A stretch of DNA of 64,000 bases from Phytohabitans rumicis (GTDB taxonomy: Bacteria > Actinomycetota > Actinomycetes > Mycobacteriales > Micromonosporaceae), in assembly GCF_011764445.1 (NCBI RefSeq), contig NZ_BLPG01000001.1:6279001-6343000 (forward strand), read 5' to 3'. Positions 1-9,826 of the stretch are shown here, in pieces. The translations under genes were made by a program, and so were the position numbers. The notes beneath the pieces were generated by a model. That model saw only the letters and a program-made list of their open reading frames with translations, was not told the DNA's origin and did not search any database. The stretch's first letter is position 1. Each line of letters begins with the position of its first letter.

Positions 1-801
1 GGCACGATCGACGACATCATCGCGTACCTGCACAGCGACGACCACGTCTTCCTCATCCCCAACGCGGCCAACACCGCCGAGGTCGTCCGCCGCCTCCAGG
101 CCGCGGCGCCGCCGCCGGTCACGGTCACCAACGAGCACGAGGGGTACGCCGTACTGGCCGTCCAGGGGCCGCGCTCGACAGACGTCCTCCGCGCCGTCGA
201 CCTGCCCAGCGCGCACGACTACATGAGCTTCGTCACCGTCGACGGCGTCGTGGTGTGCCGCACCGGGTACACCGGCGAACACGGGTACGAACTGGTCGTA
301 CCGGCCTCGCTGGCCGTCGATGTGTGGGATCGGCTTTTCGCCGCCGGCGCCGCCTTCGGCATCCGCGCCTGCGGCCTCGGCGCCCGCGACACGTTGCGCA
401 CCGAGATGGGGTACGCCCTGCACGGTCAGGACCTGTCCTTGGCGGTGACCCCCGTGCAGGCCCGGGTCGGCTGGGCGGTCGGGTGGAACAAGCCCGCGTT
501 CTGGGGGCGGGACGCGCTGCTCGCCGAGAAGGCCGCCGGCCCCCGCCGTACGCTCCGCGGCCTGGAGGCGCTCGACCGCGGCATCCCGCGCGCACACATG
601 ACCGTGCTGTCCGAGGGCGCCCCGGTCGGCGAGGTGACCAGCGGTACGTTCTCGCCGACCCGGAAGGTGGGCATCGCGCTGGCGTTGCTGGACACCGCGG
701 CCGGCCTGGAAGACGGCGCCACGGTCGAGGTCGACGTACGCGGCCGCCGCTCCACGATGCGCGTCGTCAAACCCCCCTTCGTAAAACCCCAAGTCCGCTA
801 G
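1..801 (+). CDS. gcvT: Aminomethyltransferase GcvT (5' end outside window)
   Basis: T protein of the glycine cleavage system. It transfers the methylene carbon from the aminomethyl-lipoyl H protein to tetrahydrofolate and releases ammonia, in the cytoplasm. The reading frame is open from base 1, and 266 codons remain of a family normally near 370 residues, so the N-terminal quarter lies upstream of the window. Family landmarks are [10 protein letters not shown] (visible residues 89-98), [12 protein letters not shown] (near 127), and a C-terminal barrel ending in [14 protein letters not shown]. No other gcv gene is in the window. The gene is followed by about 530 bases of repeats before a convergent gene. 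Confidence 0.95.
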   Translation, partial: GTIDDIIAYLHSDDHVFLIPNAANTAEVVRRLQAAAPPPVTVTNEHEGYAVLAVQGPRSTDVLRAVDLPSAHDYMSFVTVDGVVVCRTGYTGEHGYELVVPASLAVDVWDRLFAAGAAFGIRACGLGARDTLRTEMGYALHGQDLSLAVTPVQARVGWAVGWNKPAFWGRDALLAEKAAGPRRTLRGLEALDRGIPRAHMTVLSEGAPVGEVTSGTFSPTRKVGIALALLDTAAGLEDGATVEVDVRGRRSTMRVVKPPFVKPQVR

Positions 802-867
802 CCCCTCCCCACCCTCGCCCTCCCCGCCCTCGACCCGCGCGCGGCCTGCCCGCTCGTACTCGCGCTC

Positions 868-968
868 GCCGATCAAGGGCTTGCCCGTCGATCAAGGGCG
901 AACGGCCGTGGTTTGATCTCCGATCCGCGACCGTTTGCCCTTGATCGCGGGTGTTTCCCTTGATCGGC
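868..968. repeat. Nested palindromic repeat, copy 1
   Basis: About 100 bp made of two nested inverted repeats. The outer arms are GCCGATCAAGGG (868-879) and CCCTTGATCGGC (957-968). The inner stem runs from 889 to 947, with arms CGATCAAGGGCGAACGG and CCGTTTGCCCTTGATCG around a TTTGATC-containing loop. Four more copies of the family occur in this window. It follows gcvT between convergent genes, so it could act as a bidirectional terminator. It could also be a REP or MITE-like element. Confidence 0.85.
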
Positions 969-1135
969 GCGCGCAGGCGCGAGGGCGCGCAGGCGCGAGG
1001 GCGGGCCGAGGGCGGGCGGGCCGGTGGTCGCGTCCGGGCCATCCACCCGCCGCTTCGCGCGCGTCCTCCTTGCGCGCTTGCGCGCCTGCGTGCGTCCTGC
1101 GAGCGGGGGCGCGCTTTGCGCGTCCGGCCAGCTAC

Positions 1136-1236
1136 GCCGATCAAGGACTTTCGCGTCGATCAAGGGCAAACGGTCGTGGTTTAGAGATCAAAGCACGGCC
1201 ATTCACCCTTGATCGACGGGCAAGCCCTTGATCGGC
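1136..1236. repeat. Nested palindromic repeat, copy 2
   Basis: Second copy of the nested family, 168 bp after the first in the same gap. The outer arms GCCGATCAAGG and CCTTGATCGGC enclose an inner stem starting GTCGATCAAGGGCAAACGG and ending ACCCTTGATCGAC. The central part has diverged (TTTAGAGATCAAAGC). The 969-1135 interval is very GC-rich, with short GCGCGAGGGC repeats, and shows no gene. Confidence 0.8.
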
Positions 1237-1248
1237 GAGCGCGAGCGC

Positions 1249-1293
1249 CGACGGGCAAGCCCTCGACGGGCAAGCCCTCGACGGGCAAGCCCG
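1249..1293. repeat. 15-bp tandem repeat, three units
   Basis: Three head-to-tail copies of CGACGGGCAAGCCC(T/G). A fourth copy at 1214-1228 overlaps the right arm of the preceding palindrome. No protein is supported here. GC-rich short tandem arrays also lie beside the nested palindromes near 29.4 kb and 63.8 kb. Confidence 0.8.
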
Positions 1294-1337
1294 TGATCGG
1301 GGAGCGCGAGCGCCGATGGGCAAGCCTTGGAGGGGAG

Positions 1338-2273
1338 CTAGCGGACGGGTTCGGCGAAGAGGGTGGCGCAGACGCGGGTGTAGTAGTCGCTCGCGGGGCC
1401 GCGGTAGTACTCCGGGGGTGCCACGGTCAGGAACGAGTCGGCGTCCGGGTTGGTGGACGGGTCCAGGGCCAGCGACAGCTCGGCGGCGCGGTCGGAGCCG
1501 CGTTCGGCGGGGGCGCCGTACGCCATCGCGATGTCGTGCCCGGTCACCGTCACGGTCGCCGGGAACGGCAGGAAGGCCGGCTCGCCGGGCCCGTCCAGGG
1601 CGTCGCTCCAGGTGCGCAGGAGCCGCCTCGCCACGCCGGTCAGCGTCGCGCCCCAGCCCCGGGTCAGGTGCGGCGGCACCTCGTGCGTCTGGAGCTCCAG
1701 CAGCCCGAAGCGGCCCAGCCCCTTCGTGGTGAACCACATTCCGTCGGCGACCGTGTCGCCCGGCGAGTACGGGATGAGGATCCAGTCGGTCAGCCGTACC
1801 CGGCCCTCGGCGTCGGGCAGCGAGCGCAGCGCGGCGTCGACGGTCAGCACCTGGGTCTGGAACCCATCGATCAGGTCGGCGCCGAGCGTGTGCCCGAGGG
1901 CGGCGGCGACGGCGCGGGCGCTCCACTCGTGGGCGGGCGGCCAGCCGGGCCGGAAGCCGGCTCCGACGGTGATCACGTGGGTCGCGTCGCCCACCCGGTT
2001 GACCTGCTCGTCGCTGGCGCCGAACGCGGACAGCAGGTCGAGCGGCAGCGCCGGCAGGTCGGCCACCTCGCGGGTATCGATGGTCATCAGTGGGCCGGCA
2101 AGCATCTGCCGGGCCAGGTCACGCGCCGTACCCGTCACGAGGCCGTCGAGCGCCCGGGCGGCCACGTCGGCCAGGGTGCTCGGGTCGTCGGGCGGGGTCG
2201 AGGTGGGCACCAGGTAGGTGGCCGACACCGCCTCGGGCACGGGCAGGATCAACGCGTCGTCGGGCTCTGCCAC
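1338..2273 (-). CDS. Conserved hypothetical protein downstream of cobS
   Basis: 311 residues from a GTG start, only 22 bases after the cobS stop on the same strand, so probably the last gene of the cobalamin operon. I do not recognise a named domain. The sequence is soluble and acidic and lacks membrane segments or a signal peptide. It carries a conserved-looking segment of aromatic residues (WILIPYSPGD, WFTTKGLGRFG) near the middle and ends PEYYRGPASDYYTRVCATLFAEPVR-like. The long frame and ordinary actinobacterial codon bias support it as real. No function is assigned. Confidence 0.75.
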   Translation of the reverse strand: MAEPDDALILPVPEAVSATYLVPTSTPPDDPSTLADVAARALDGLVTGTARDLARQMLAGPLMTIDTREVADLPALPLDLLSAFGASDEQVNRVGDATHVITVGAGFRPGWPPAHEWSARAVAAALGHTLGADLIDGFQTQVLTVDAALRSLPDAEGRVRLTDWILIPYSPGDTVADGMWFTTKGLGRFGLLELQTHEVPPHLTRGWGATLTGVARRLLRTWSDALDGPGEPAFLPFPATVTVTGHDIAMAYGAPAERGSDRAAELSLALDPSTNPDADSFLTVAPPEYYRGPASDYYTRVCATLFAEPVR

Positions 2274-2295
2274 GCCTACGCAGGCTACTCCCCGA

Positions 2296-3054
2296 TCAGC
2301 CGAACGACAGTCCCACGTACGCCAGTGTCGCGGTGACTTCGATGGCCGCGCCGAGCACGTCGCCCGTGACGCCGCCGAATCGGCGTACCACGTGGCGCAC
2401 GAGAAGCAGCGCGGCGGCGAGGGACACGAGGACGGCGACCGGCCCTTGCCACGCGCGGCCCGGGACCGCGGCGGCGGCCACGGCCACGACGGCGGCCGTC
2501 GCGACGAGGAGCGGGAGCGGCCCGACCGTCCCGGCGACGAGCGCGCCGAGGCCCTCGGGGCGTGCGGCGGGCACCCCGCGCCGGCACGCCCAGGATGCCG
2601 CGAGGCGGCCGGCGGCGGTGGCGGTGACGACCGTGGCGAGGGTCGCCGGCCATGGCCGGCCGGGGAGCGCGGCGAGGGCCGCGGCCTGGATCAGGAGGGC
2701 GAGGACGAGCGCCGCCACGCCGAACGGCCCCACGTCCGGCCGCTTCATGATCGCCAGGGCGGCCTCGCCGGAGCGGTACGAGCCGAGCCCGTCCGCGGTG
2801 TCGGCCAGCCCGTCGAGGTGCAGGCCGCGGGTGAGCAGCGCGCCGAGCGCCACGGTGACCGCGCCGGCGACGAGCGCCGGGGCACCCGCGGCGTCGAGCG
2901 CGAGCAGCGCGCCGGCCAGTACGGCGCCGAGCGCTCCGCCCACGCCGGCCGCCACCGACATCGCCACCCCGGCGGCGGCTCGGTCGACCCGGCCTGCCCG
3001 CAGCGGCACCACCGTGAACGTGGTCACCGCCAACCGCAGGCCGCTACTGAGCAC
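2296..3054 (-). CDS. cobS: Adenosylcobinamide-GDP ribazoletransferase CobS
   Basis: Cobalamin synthase. It joins adenosylcobinamide-GDP to alpha-ribazole (phosphate) in the last steps of B12 nucleotide-loop assembly and is an integral membrane enzyme. The 252-residue length is typical. The family motif HLDGLADTADG is near residues 80-90, and the rest is a series of Ala/Val/Leu-rich membrane helices. The GTG start overlaps the end of the upstream CobU-CobT gene by 11 bases, which implies translational coupling. With that fused gene it supplies activation of cobinamide, activation of dimethylbenzimidazole, and the final joining. Confidence 0.95.
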   Translation of the reverse strand: MLSSGLRLAVTTFTVVPLRAGRVDRAAAGVAMSVAAGVGGALGAVLAGALLALDAAGAPALVAGAVTVALGALLTRGLHLDGLADTADGLGSYRSGEAALAIMKRPDVGPFGVAALVLALLIQAAALAALPGRPWPATLATVVTATAAGRLAASWACRRGVPAARPEGLGALVAGTVGPLPLLVATAAVVAVAAAAVPGRAWQGPVAVLVSLAAALLLVRHVVRRFGGVTGDVLGAAIEVTATLAYVGLSFG

Positions 3055-4714
3055 CGTCGATGGCGGGCTCCGGCGCGAGCGGGTGCTCCGGCAACGTGCC
3101 GGCGAGGCTCAGCGCGGCCCGCAGCAGCGGCAGCGCGGCCAGCGACGTGGCGCCCTCGCCCAGGTCGAGCCGCAGGTCCAGCAGCGGGGTGAGGCCGAGC
3201 ACGTCGGCGGCGAGCTTCACGGCGGGGTGGCCACCGTGGTCGGGCAGCAGGCACCAGTGCCGCGCCTGGCCGGCGAGATCGCGGCTGACCAGGCCGGCCG
3301 CGACGCCCACCGGGCCGTCGAGCAGCACCGGCGTACGGCGGGCCGTGGCGCCGAGCAGCACGCCGGCCGCGATCGCGATGTCGCCGCCGCCCAGCTCGGC
3401 GAGCACGTCCTTGGCGCTGCGCTGGCTGTCCCGGGTGCGGTGCAGCGCGTCCCGGACGGTGGCGCAGCGGGTCATCCAGGCCGCGTCGTCGACCCGCCCG
3501 CCCGGCGACACGACCCGGCCGAGCACGGCGGCCGGTTCGGCGCCGCTGGCCGCCGCGAGCACGGCCGCCGCGGCCGCCTCGGTGCCCGCGCCGCACGCCC
3601 CGAGCACGATCAGGTCCACGCCGCTGTCCACGGCCTCCTCGGCGAGGCGCCAGCCGTACCGCAGCGCGGCCTCCACGGCGTCGACCGTGAGCGCGGGTCC
3701 GAGCTCGATCGGCGCCGCGGTCGGCGCGTCCACCACCTGCAGGCTGGCGCCGGCGGCCGCCGCGAGGCGCGCGAGCGCGCCGTCTCCCGACCGGGCCTGA
3801 TCGGCCCGCCGGCCCGACTCACCGGGCGCCACGCCGGCCGCCGCACCGCCGTCGTGGTCACCATGCAGCAGGAGTACGCGGATGGTGGTCCACGGCAGCG
3901 GAGAGGGGGACCCTTGGGTGGCGGCGGCGAAGGCGACTACCTGGTCCAGCGCCCCGAGTCCGGCGCCGGCGAAGTCGAGCGTGCCGAGCCGTTCGGTGGC
4001 CTGCGGTCCGGCGTGCTCGTCCGGCATCGGCAGGTCCATCCCCGGCTGGATGACGAGGCCGGTGGCGACCATGGGCAGCGTCATGGTGGGCGCGCTGAGG
4101 GCGTCCGCGGGCGGCATCGGCGGTGGCGGTACCGGCGTCTCGACCGTGGGGGTGAAGACCTCCGGCGTCGGCTGCGGGCGTTCGGTCGCCGCGGTGAGCT
4201 TGAGCCAGCTGGGCTGGCCGGCGAGGACCAGCACGACGGCGTCGCTGGCCTCGGCCACGGCCCGGTTGGCCGCGCCGAGCGCGTCGGTGAAGGCCCGCCC
4301 CACCTTGGTGGTCGGCACGAGCGAGAGGCCGACCTCGGAGCTCACGATCACCAGGCGGGCCGCGCAGTCCCGGACGGCCGGCGCGAGGTCGGCGGCCCCG
4401 GCGCCCGCCTCGAGCGTCGCGCTCACCCAGCCGCCCAGGTCGTCGACCAGCAGCGTCTCGTCCGCGCCCGCGCTGGCGATCAGCTCGACCAGCCGGTCCG
4501 GGTCGGCGCCGATCTCCTCGGTGACCCAGCCGTCGAGCCGGCGCTCCTGGTGCTCGGCGATCCGTTCGGCCCACTCGGCGTCGGTGGGGTCGATGGTCGC
4601 GGTCGCGACATACCGGACAACCTTCTCCCGGGCCACCAGGCTCTCGGCGAACTCCGACTTGCCGGACCGGATGCCACCGAGCACCAGTGCCGTACGCCAA
4701 CCCTCAACGGACAT
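3044..4714 (-). CDS. cobUT: CobU-CobT fusion: cobinamide kinase/guanylyltransferase + DMB phosphoribosyltransferase
   Basis: 556 residues combining two enzymes. Residues 1-180 are CobU: P-loop LGGIRSGKS at 12-20, then VRYVATATIDPTDAEW and LLVDDLGGW, giving adenosylcobinamide kinase and guanylyltransferase activity. Residues 230-556 are CobT, nicotinate-nucleotide:dimethylbenzimidazole phosphoribosyltransferase, with GGGDIAIAAGVLLGA and LLPDHGGHPA. A Pro/Thr-rich linker separates them near residue 210. The CobT part is followed directly by cobS. No cobalamin riboswitch was recognised upstream; only about 85 bases separate its start from the next gene, on the opposite strand. The fused order puts both precursor activations in one chain. 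Confidence 0.92.
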   Translation of the reverse strand: MSVEGWRTALVLGGIRSGKSEFAESLVAREKVVRYVATATIDPTDAEWAERIAEHQERRLDGWVTEEIGADPDRLVELIASAGADETLLVDDLGGWVSATLEAGAGAADLAPAVRDCAARLVIVSSEVGLSLVPTTKVGRAFTDALGAANRAVAEASDAVVLVLAGQPSWLKLTAATERPQPTPEVFTPTVETPVPPPPMPPADALSAPTMTLPMVATGLVIQPGMDLPMPDEHAGPQATERLGTLDFAGAGLGALDQVVAFAAATQGSPSPLPWTTIRVLLLHGDHDGGAAAGVAPGESGRRADQARSGDGALARLAAAAGASLQVVDAPTAAPIELGPALTVDAVEAALRYGWRLAEEAVDSGVDLIVLGACGAGTEAAAAAVLAAASGAEPAAVLGRVVSPGGRVDDAAWMTRCATVRDALHRTRDSQRSAKDVLAELGGGDIAIAAGVLLGATARRTPVLLDGPVGVAAGLVSRDLAGQARHWCLLPDHGGHPAVKLAADVLGLTPLLDLRLDLGEGATSLAALPLLRAALSLAGTLPEHPLAPEPAIDGAQ

Positions 4715-4799
4715 GCTCGTACCTTAGATCGGCCGGCTGGGCGGGGTGGGTGGGGCACTAGGCTGGCGAGCGTTGTCCGGTGTGAGTGGGGAGTGCGAT

Positions 4800-5000
4800 A
4801 TGCCGTGGAGCTGGCGCTATGAGGGCACTGACGGGCGTGCGGTGGCCGGGCCAGCCGAGCAGTTCGGGAGTCAGGCCGACGCCGAGTCCTGGATCGGCCA
4901 GATCTGGCGCGAGCTGGCCGCGGCCGGCGTGACCTCGGTGGCACTGGCCGAGGACGACCGGGTGGAATACAAGATGAGCCTGTTGCCGAGCGCGGAATGA
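4800..5000 (+). CDS. Small conserved actinobacterial protein
   Basis: 66 residues starting MPWSWRYEG. The ATG at 4800 is chosen because a GGGGAG ribosome site lies about 8 bases upstream. It is acidic and soluble, with no cysteine cluster or membrane segment (QADAESWIGQIWRELAAAGV in the middle). Its stop overlaps the ATG of the M50 protease gene (ATGA), so the two are probably coupled. The function is unknown. Confidence 0.7.
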   Translation: MPWSWRYEGTDGRAVAGPAEQFGSQADAESWIGQIWRELAAAGVTSVALAEDDRVEYKMSLLPSAE

Positions 5001-5794
5001 GCTCCGACCGCCGGAGCGACCTGGTGGCGGGCGTCCCGCGGGAGGCGTTCCGGCCGAGCGTGGTCTTCCTGTGCCTGGTGGCGCTCTTCGTCACCAGCGG
5101 CTGGATGGCGTGGGTCGAGTTCGGCAACGTCCGGTTCGACGTCTTCCTCTTCGTCGTGTCCGGCTGGCTGGTGTCGCTGTGCCTGCACGAGTACGCGCAC
5201 GCGATCGTCGCCTTCCGCGCGGGCGACCGGGGCGTGGCGCACCGCGGCTACCTGACGCTGAACCCGCTCAAGTACAGCCACCCGCTGCTGTCGATCGTGC
5301 TGCCGGTGGTGGTCGTCCTGCTCGGCGGCATCGGCCTGCCCGGCGGCGCGGTGTGGGTGGACCGGCACGAGATCCCCGGTCGGCTGCGGCACACCCTGGT
5401 CAGCCTGGCCGGCCCGGCGACCAACGTGCTCTTCGCGGTGCTGCTCGTGGTGCCGTTCGCGGTGGGCGTGGAGGTGTTCGCGCACGAGGAGTTCTGGGCG
5501 GGCGTGGCGCTGCTGGCGTTCCTCCAACTGACCGCGAGCGTGCTCAACCTGCTCCCGGTGCCAGGGCTGGACGGCGGCAACATGATCCAGCCGTGGCTGT
5601 CGCCGCAGTGGCGCCGCGGGTACGACATCCTCGCCCCGTACGGCTTCATCCTGCTCTTCGCGCTGTTGTGGAATCGGCAGATCTCTGGGTGGTTCTTCTC
5701 GGCGGTGTTCGCGGTCGGGGATGCGTTGGGGTTGCCCGAGTGGCTGTACTCCGAGGGCTTCAACCTGATCCGCTTCTGGCAGGGCGCGGGCTAG
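4997..5794 (+). CDS. M50 (site-2 protease family) metallopeptidase
   Basis: 265-residue multi-pass membrane zinc protease. The catalytic HEYAH (HExxH) is near residue 59 in the second hydrophobic segment. The third zinc ligand is in LLPVPGLDGGN near 190, as in the NPDG-type motif of the family, and about six hydrophobic segments are visible. Members cut substrates within the membrane, but this one lacks PDZ or CBS domains, so its substrate cannot be inferred. It is coupled to the small gene before it and runs into a palindrome shared with the convergent reductase gene. Confidence 0.88.
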   Translation: MSSDRRSDLVAGVPREAFRPSVVFLCLVALFVTSGWMAWVEFGNVRFDVFLFVVSGWLVSLCLHEYAHAIVAFRAGDRGVAHRGYLTLNPLKYSHPLLSIVLPVVVVLLGGIGLPGGAVWVDRHEIPGRLRHTLVSLAGPATNVLFAVLLVVPFAVGVEVFAHEEFWAGVALLAFLQLTASVLNLLPVPGLDGGNMIQPWLSPQWRRGYDILAPYGFILLFALLWNRQISGWFFSAVFAVGDALGLPEWLYSEGFNLIRFWQGAG

Positions 5795-5854
5795 GTGCAA
5801 GGAAGGGCCCCTTGTTATGCAAAAAGCGATAACAAGGGGCCCTTCCTTGCACCT
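5793..5854. terminator. Perfect 26-bp palindrome, bidirectional terminator-like
   Basis: A perfect 26-bp stem, with arms 5793-5818 and 5829-5854 beginning AGGTGCAAGGAAGGGCCCCT, and a 10-base loop GCAAAAAGCG. It sits exactly between two convergent stop codons, for the M50 protease and the aldo/keto reductase, so it could stop transcription from both sides. A near copy lies at 24556-24611, which makes it a dispersed repeat as well. Confidence 0.85.
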
Positions 5855-6860
5855 ACGGGCGGTGAGATGGGCTGACGGTCTTGGCGGGGTCGCGTTCGAC
5901 GATGGGTTCGACGATTTCGTCGATGGCCTTGAGGAGGCCGGCGTCGAGCTTCACGCCGGCGGCCGCCGCGTTGTCGCGTACCTGGTCGGGGCGGGTCGCG
6001 CCGACGATCGCCGAGGAGACGTTCGGGTTTTGCAGCACCCAGGCGACCGCGAGCTGGGCCATGGTCAGCCCGGCCTGCTCGGCCAGTGGCTTGAGGCGCT
6101 GCACGGTGGACAGCACCTCGTCGGTCATGAACCGCTGGATGAAGTTGGCGCCGGACTTCTCGTCGGTGGCCCGCGAGCCCTCCGGCGGCGGCTGGCCCGG
6201 CAGGTACTTGCCGGTCAGCACGCCCTGCGCGATCGGCGACCAGACGATCTGGCCGAGGCCGAGCTCCTCGCTGGCCGGCACCACCTCGGCCTCGATGACC
6301 CGCCACAGGATCGAGTACTGCGGCTGGTTGGAGATCAGGGGGATGCGCAGTTCGCGGGCGAGCGCGTGCGCGGCGCGGATCTCCGAGGCCCGCCACTCGG
6401 AGACGCCGATGTAGTGCGCCTTGCCCGAGTGCACGACGTCCGCGAACGCCTCCATCGTCTCTTCCAGCGGCGTGCTCACGTCGTACCGGTGGGCCTGGTA
6501 GAGGTCGACGTAGTCGGTCTGTAGCCGGCGCAGCGAGCCGTTGATCGACTCCATGATGTGCTTGCGGGACAGGCTGCGGTCGTTCGGGCCGGGGCCGGTC
6601 GGCCAGTAGACCTTCGTGAAGATCTCCAGCCCCTCGCGGCGCTCGCCCTTCAGGGCACGCCCGAGTACGGCCTCCGCGCGCGTGGCGGCGTACACGTCGG
6701 CGGTGTCGAATGTGGTGATGCCCACATCGAGGGCGGCGCGCACGCAGGCGAGCGCGGCGTCCTCCTCGACCTGGGAGCCGTGGGTGATCCAGTTTCCGTA
6801 CGAGATCTCGCTGACCAGCATGCCGGAACGGCCAAGGTGTCGGAACTCCATGAGCCCCAA
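5853..6860 (-). CDS. Aldo/keto reductase, potassium-channel beta-subunit type
   Basis: 335 residues, an NADPH-dependent TIM-barrel oxidoreductase. The tetrad is visible as D and Y in FDTADVY (near 50-55), K in IFTKVYW (near 81) and H in YQAHRYD (near 124). The C-terminal SSAIVGATRPDQV forms the cofactor-binding region. Overall it resembles Kv-beta/YghZ-type reductases of carbonyl substrates. The physiological substrate is not deducible. An alternative start lies three codons downstream (MEFRHLG). Confidence 0.93.
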   Translation of the reverse strand: MGLMEFRHLGRSGMLVSEISYGNWITHGSQVEEDAALACVRAALDVGITTFDTADVYAATRAEAVLGRALKGERREGLEIFTKVYWPTGPGPNDRSLSRKHIMESINGSLRRLQTDYVDLYQAHRYDVSTPLEETMEAFADVVHSGKAHYIGVSEWRASEIRAAHALARELRIPLISNQPQYSILWRVIEAEVVPASEELGLGQIVWSPIAQGVLTGKYLPGQPPPEGSRATDEKSGANFIQRFMTDEVLSTVQRLKPLAEQAGLTMAQLAVAWVLQNPNVSSAIVGATRPDQVRDNAAAAGVKLDAGLLKAIDEIVEPIVERDPAKTVSPSHRP

Positions 6861-6865
6861 CCTAT

Positions 6866-9826
6866 CTACAGCACCGGCTTGGTGTCGGCGAGGAGCCGGT
6901 CTATCTCGTCCATCACATCGCCGCGGCTCGGGTGCACCGGGTCGATCAGCGGCTCACCACGGCGGTCCAGCGCGCCCCACTGGCCGGTGCCGTTGCCGAC
7001 CAGGAACGCCACCGGGTGGATCACCACGGCCGGGTGCACCGGCGGGACGATCATCCGCCCGGTCCGGTCCACCACGCCCTTCCGGCCACCACCGTCCACA
7101 ATGGCCAGTCCCTCGTCGGTGAACCCGTCGACGTACCGGCCGTCGGTCAGGGCGGTCGCGAAGCCGGAGAAGCGGGTCGGCAGCACCACCCGGCCGGTCT
7201 TGTCGACCGCGCCCCAGCCGCCCTTACGCACGGCCGCGATGCCCCGCCGGAACGGCCGTACGTCGTCGAAGCCGTTCGGGATCACGATGCGGCCGCTCTT
7301 GTCGATCGCGATCCAGTTGCCGGTGCCGTCCCGGGACACCCAGGCCAGCCCGTCGGAGAACGAGCCCACGCCGAAGTACCCGGCCGACGCGGTGATGAGC
7401 TGCTGGCCCGCCTCGTCGATCAGCTCCCAGGTCTGCGCCTCCGGCCGGCGTACCCAGGCCACCCGGTCGCGGAACGGCTGCACGTCGGCGTAGTCGGGCG
7501 GCACCACGAACGTGCCCTCCGCGCCCGCGTACCCCCAGCGCTGGACCCGGTCGCTGAACGCCGGGGCCGGCGGCCGGTGGATCTGCAGGATCTCGTCCTT
7601 GGTACGCGGGTACGGGCCCATGCCGTTCTGGGCGACCTTGTTGAACACCGCGTCCAGCGCCAGCTCGGTGCGGGCGATGAGGTCCGGGTCCTCGACCTTG
7701 CGCAGCTCCAGCGCGCGCTCGAAGTGGTTGCACGCCTCCATGTACCGGCCCTGGTCGTAGCAGGACCGGCCGGCGTGCTCGTGCATGGTGGCGCGCAGCC
7801 GGTCGGGCAGCTCGGAGGAGTTGGCCTCCTCGAAGAGCCGGTCGGCCTCGGCGAAGTCGCCCCGCCACTGGAGCACGTGCGCCAGCCGGGCCTGGGCGAT
7901 CGCGATCCGGCGCAGCTCGCCGGTCGCCTCGGCGTGGGTCACGGCCAGCTTGGCGTCCGAGAGGGCCTTGCCGAGGTCGCCGAGGATCCGGGAGACCACC
8001 GCGCGCAGGCTCAGCAGCCGGGCCCGCGCACGGTTGTCGCTGGCCGTCTCCAGCTTCTCGGTCAGCCGGTCCCGGATCTCGCGCAGCTCGTCCGGGTCTT
8101 CGACCAGCTCGCGCAGCGTCTCGTGGTGGAACCGCCACTGGTACGACGACAGCACCTGCTCCGGGTCCGGCGCCGCCGGCTCGGCCGGATCCGCGGTCTC
8201 GGGCGGCTCCGCGGCGTCGCGCCGGACGATCGGGGCGAGCATCGTGGGCGCCCCGAGCGCGGTGGCCGCCCCCGCGGCCGGGCCGGCGGGCGCCGGCAGC
8301 ACCGTGTCGGGGCTGGCCGCGGCGACGGGCTCGTCCGCCGGCTCGCCGGTGGCCTGGCGTTCGCCCAGCGGCTGCGTGTCGGCCTCCGGCGGCTCGGTAA
8401 AGGGTGGCGCGCTCACCGGGGGCGCGGAGACCGGCGCGTCCAGCGACGCCGCCGGCGACACCGGCACGGCTGGCGAGACCGGCGCCGGGGCGGCCGGCGA
8501 GGTGGGCGTCATTTTCGCGAACCAGCCGGGTTCCGCGCCGGACTCCAGGGCGTGGTGGTCGGTCTCCGGGGCGGCGGGCCGCCGCGGCCGGCCGGCGGCA
8601 CCCAGCGCAGCGGGCTCGGCTGTTCCGGGTACGGCGCTTCGGCCGGCCGGGACGGCTCGACGACCCGGGGCGGCGCCGTGCGGCTCTCCACGATCCGGGG
8701 CGGTGGCGTGCGCGTCTCCGCGGCCGGTGGCGTGCGGGTCTCCGCGGCCGGTGGCGGCTGGGTGCGGCCGCCCAGCTGCTGCGTGTCGCCGTCGATGAGC
8801 CGCTGCTGCGGCCGGCTCGGCTGGGCCCGCCCGGCGGCCGGCTGGGTGCGCCCTTGCGGCGCCTGGCCCTGCTGGGCCCGTCCCTGTGGCGCCTGACCTT
8901 GCTGGGCCCGTCCCTGCGGCGCTTGGCCCTGCTGCGTCTGGCCCTGTGGCACCTGGCCCTGCTGGGCCCGTCCCTGTGGCATTTGGCCCTGCGGCGCCTG
9001 GCTGTGCTGGGCCTGCCCCGCGGGGCCTGGCCGGCGGCCGGTTGCGCCGGCGCGGCACCCCATTCCGGCCGGGTGTCCCATTCCGGCCGGGCGTCCCACT
9101 CCCGCGAGCCGTCCCGGTCCGGGCGGCCGTCTACGCGGGGACTGTCCCATTCGCGCGGTCCGTCCGCACGGACGCCGCCGCCGCGCTGTCCCTCCGAACG
9201 CTGGCTGTCCCAGTCCGGGCGGGTGTCGCCGCGCTGGCTGTCCCAATCTGGGCGGGTGTCGCCGCGCTGGCCGCCCCACTCTTGGCGATCATCCCAGCGC
9301 GGCTGAGGGCCGGGCTCCGACCGCTCGTCGCGCCGTTCGCCGGTGGCCCAGCGGTCGTCGCGGGTCTCCGCCGCGGGACGCCGGTCCTGGCGCTGGCCCG
9401 GGCGCGGCCCGACCGGCTCGGCGGGGTGGCGGGCGTACCGGGAGGAGCGGGTGTGGCGGGCGTGCGGCCCGGTTGCGCGGCGCCTGGCCGGCGGCCGGGC
9501 GCGGGCGTGGGCGACCACCGGATGGACCCGCCGCCGCTGGGCGGTTGCACGACACCGCCCCGGCCGTCCTGCGCGATCGGCTTCGGCGCGGGCTGCTGCG
9601 CCGGGCGGGCGCTAGCCGGGTAGACGCCGGCGCTGCCCCGGGACGGGGTGGCGGGGGCGCGGCCCGACGCGGCCGGGCGCCGCCCGTTCGACTGGTCTTC
9701 GGCCTGCTGGCCGGTGTCGCCGGGGTAGCGCTGACCCGGGTGCAGGGCCTCCCACTCGCCGGTCGGTTCGTCGACCCACGAGGGCTCCTCCCGCCCCCGG
9801 CGATAGCCGATGAAATCTTCGCTCAC
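6866..9826 (-). CDS. WG-repeat protein with TPR-like region (three apparent frameshifts)
   Basis: Frame-corrected product of about 987 residues. It starts MSEDFIGYRRGREEPSWVDEPTG, then has a long Pro/Gln/Arg-rich low-complexity part with PQG(Q/R)AQQGQ repeats, then a helical TPR-like region (RIAIAQARLAHVLQWRGDFAEADRLFEEA). It ends in several WG/KWGR-like beta units (GNWIAIDKSGRIVIP, GGWGAVDKTGRVVLP, GKGVVD-like). The frame is lost at + strand G-runs 9423-9426, 9022-9025 and 8568-8571. Each break is repaired by one extra base, and the three shifts return to the original frame. I therefore treat the gene as intact with sequence errors. WG proteins are usually scaffolds, and no enzyme motif is seen. 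Confidence 0.7.

Noticed and set aside
1249-1293. Tandem repeats as a CRISPR array
   Set aside because: Units are adjacent 15-mers without spacers, no cas genes are nearby, and similar arrays accompany palindromes elsewhere.
4715-4799. Cobalamin riboswitch upstream of the cob operon
   Set aside because: The short gap shows no B12-box-like sequence or multi-stem layout that I can recognise.
2090-4822. 910-codon open frame on the + strand
   Set aside because: It lies opposite cobS and cobUT and is low-complexity Arg/Ala/Gly/Pro sequence with no domain, a GC-rich shadow of the real genes.
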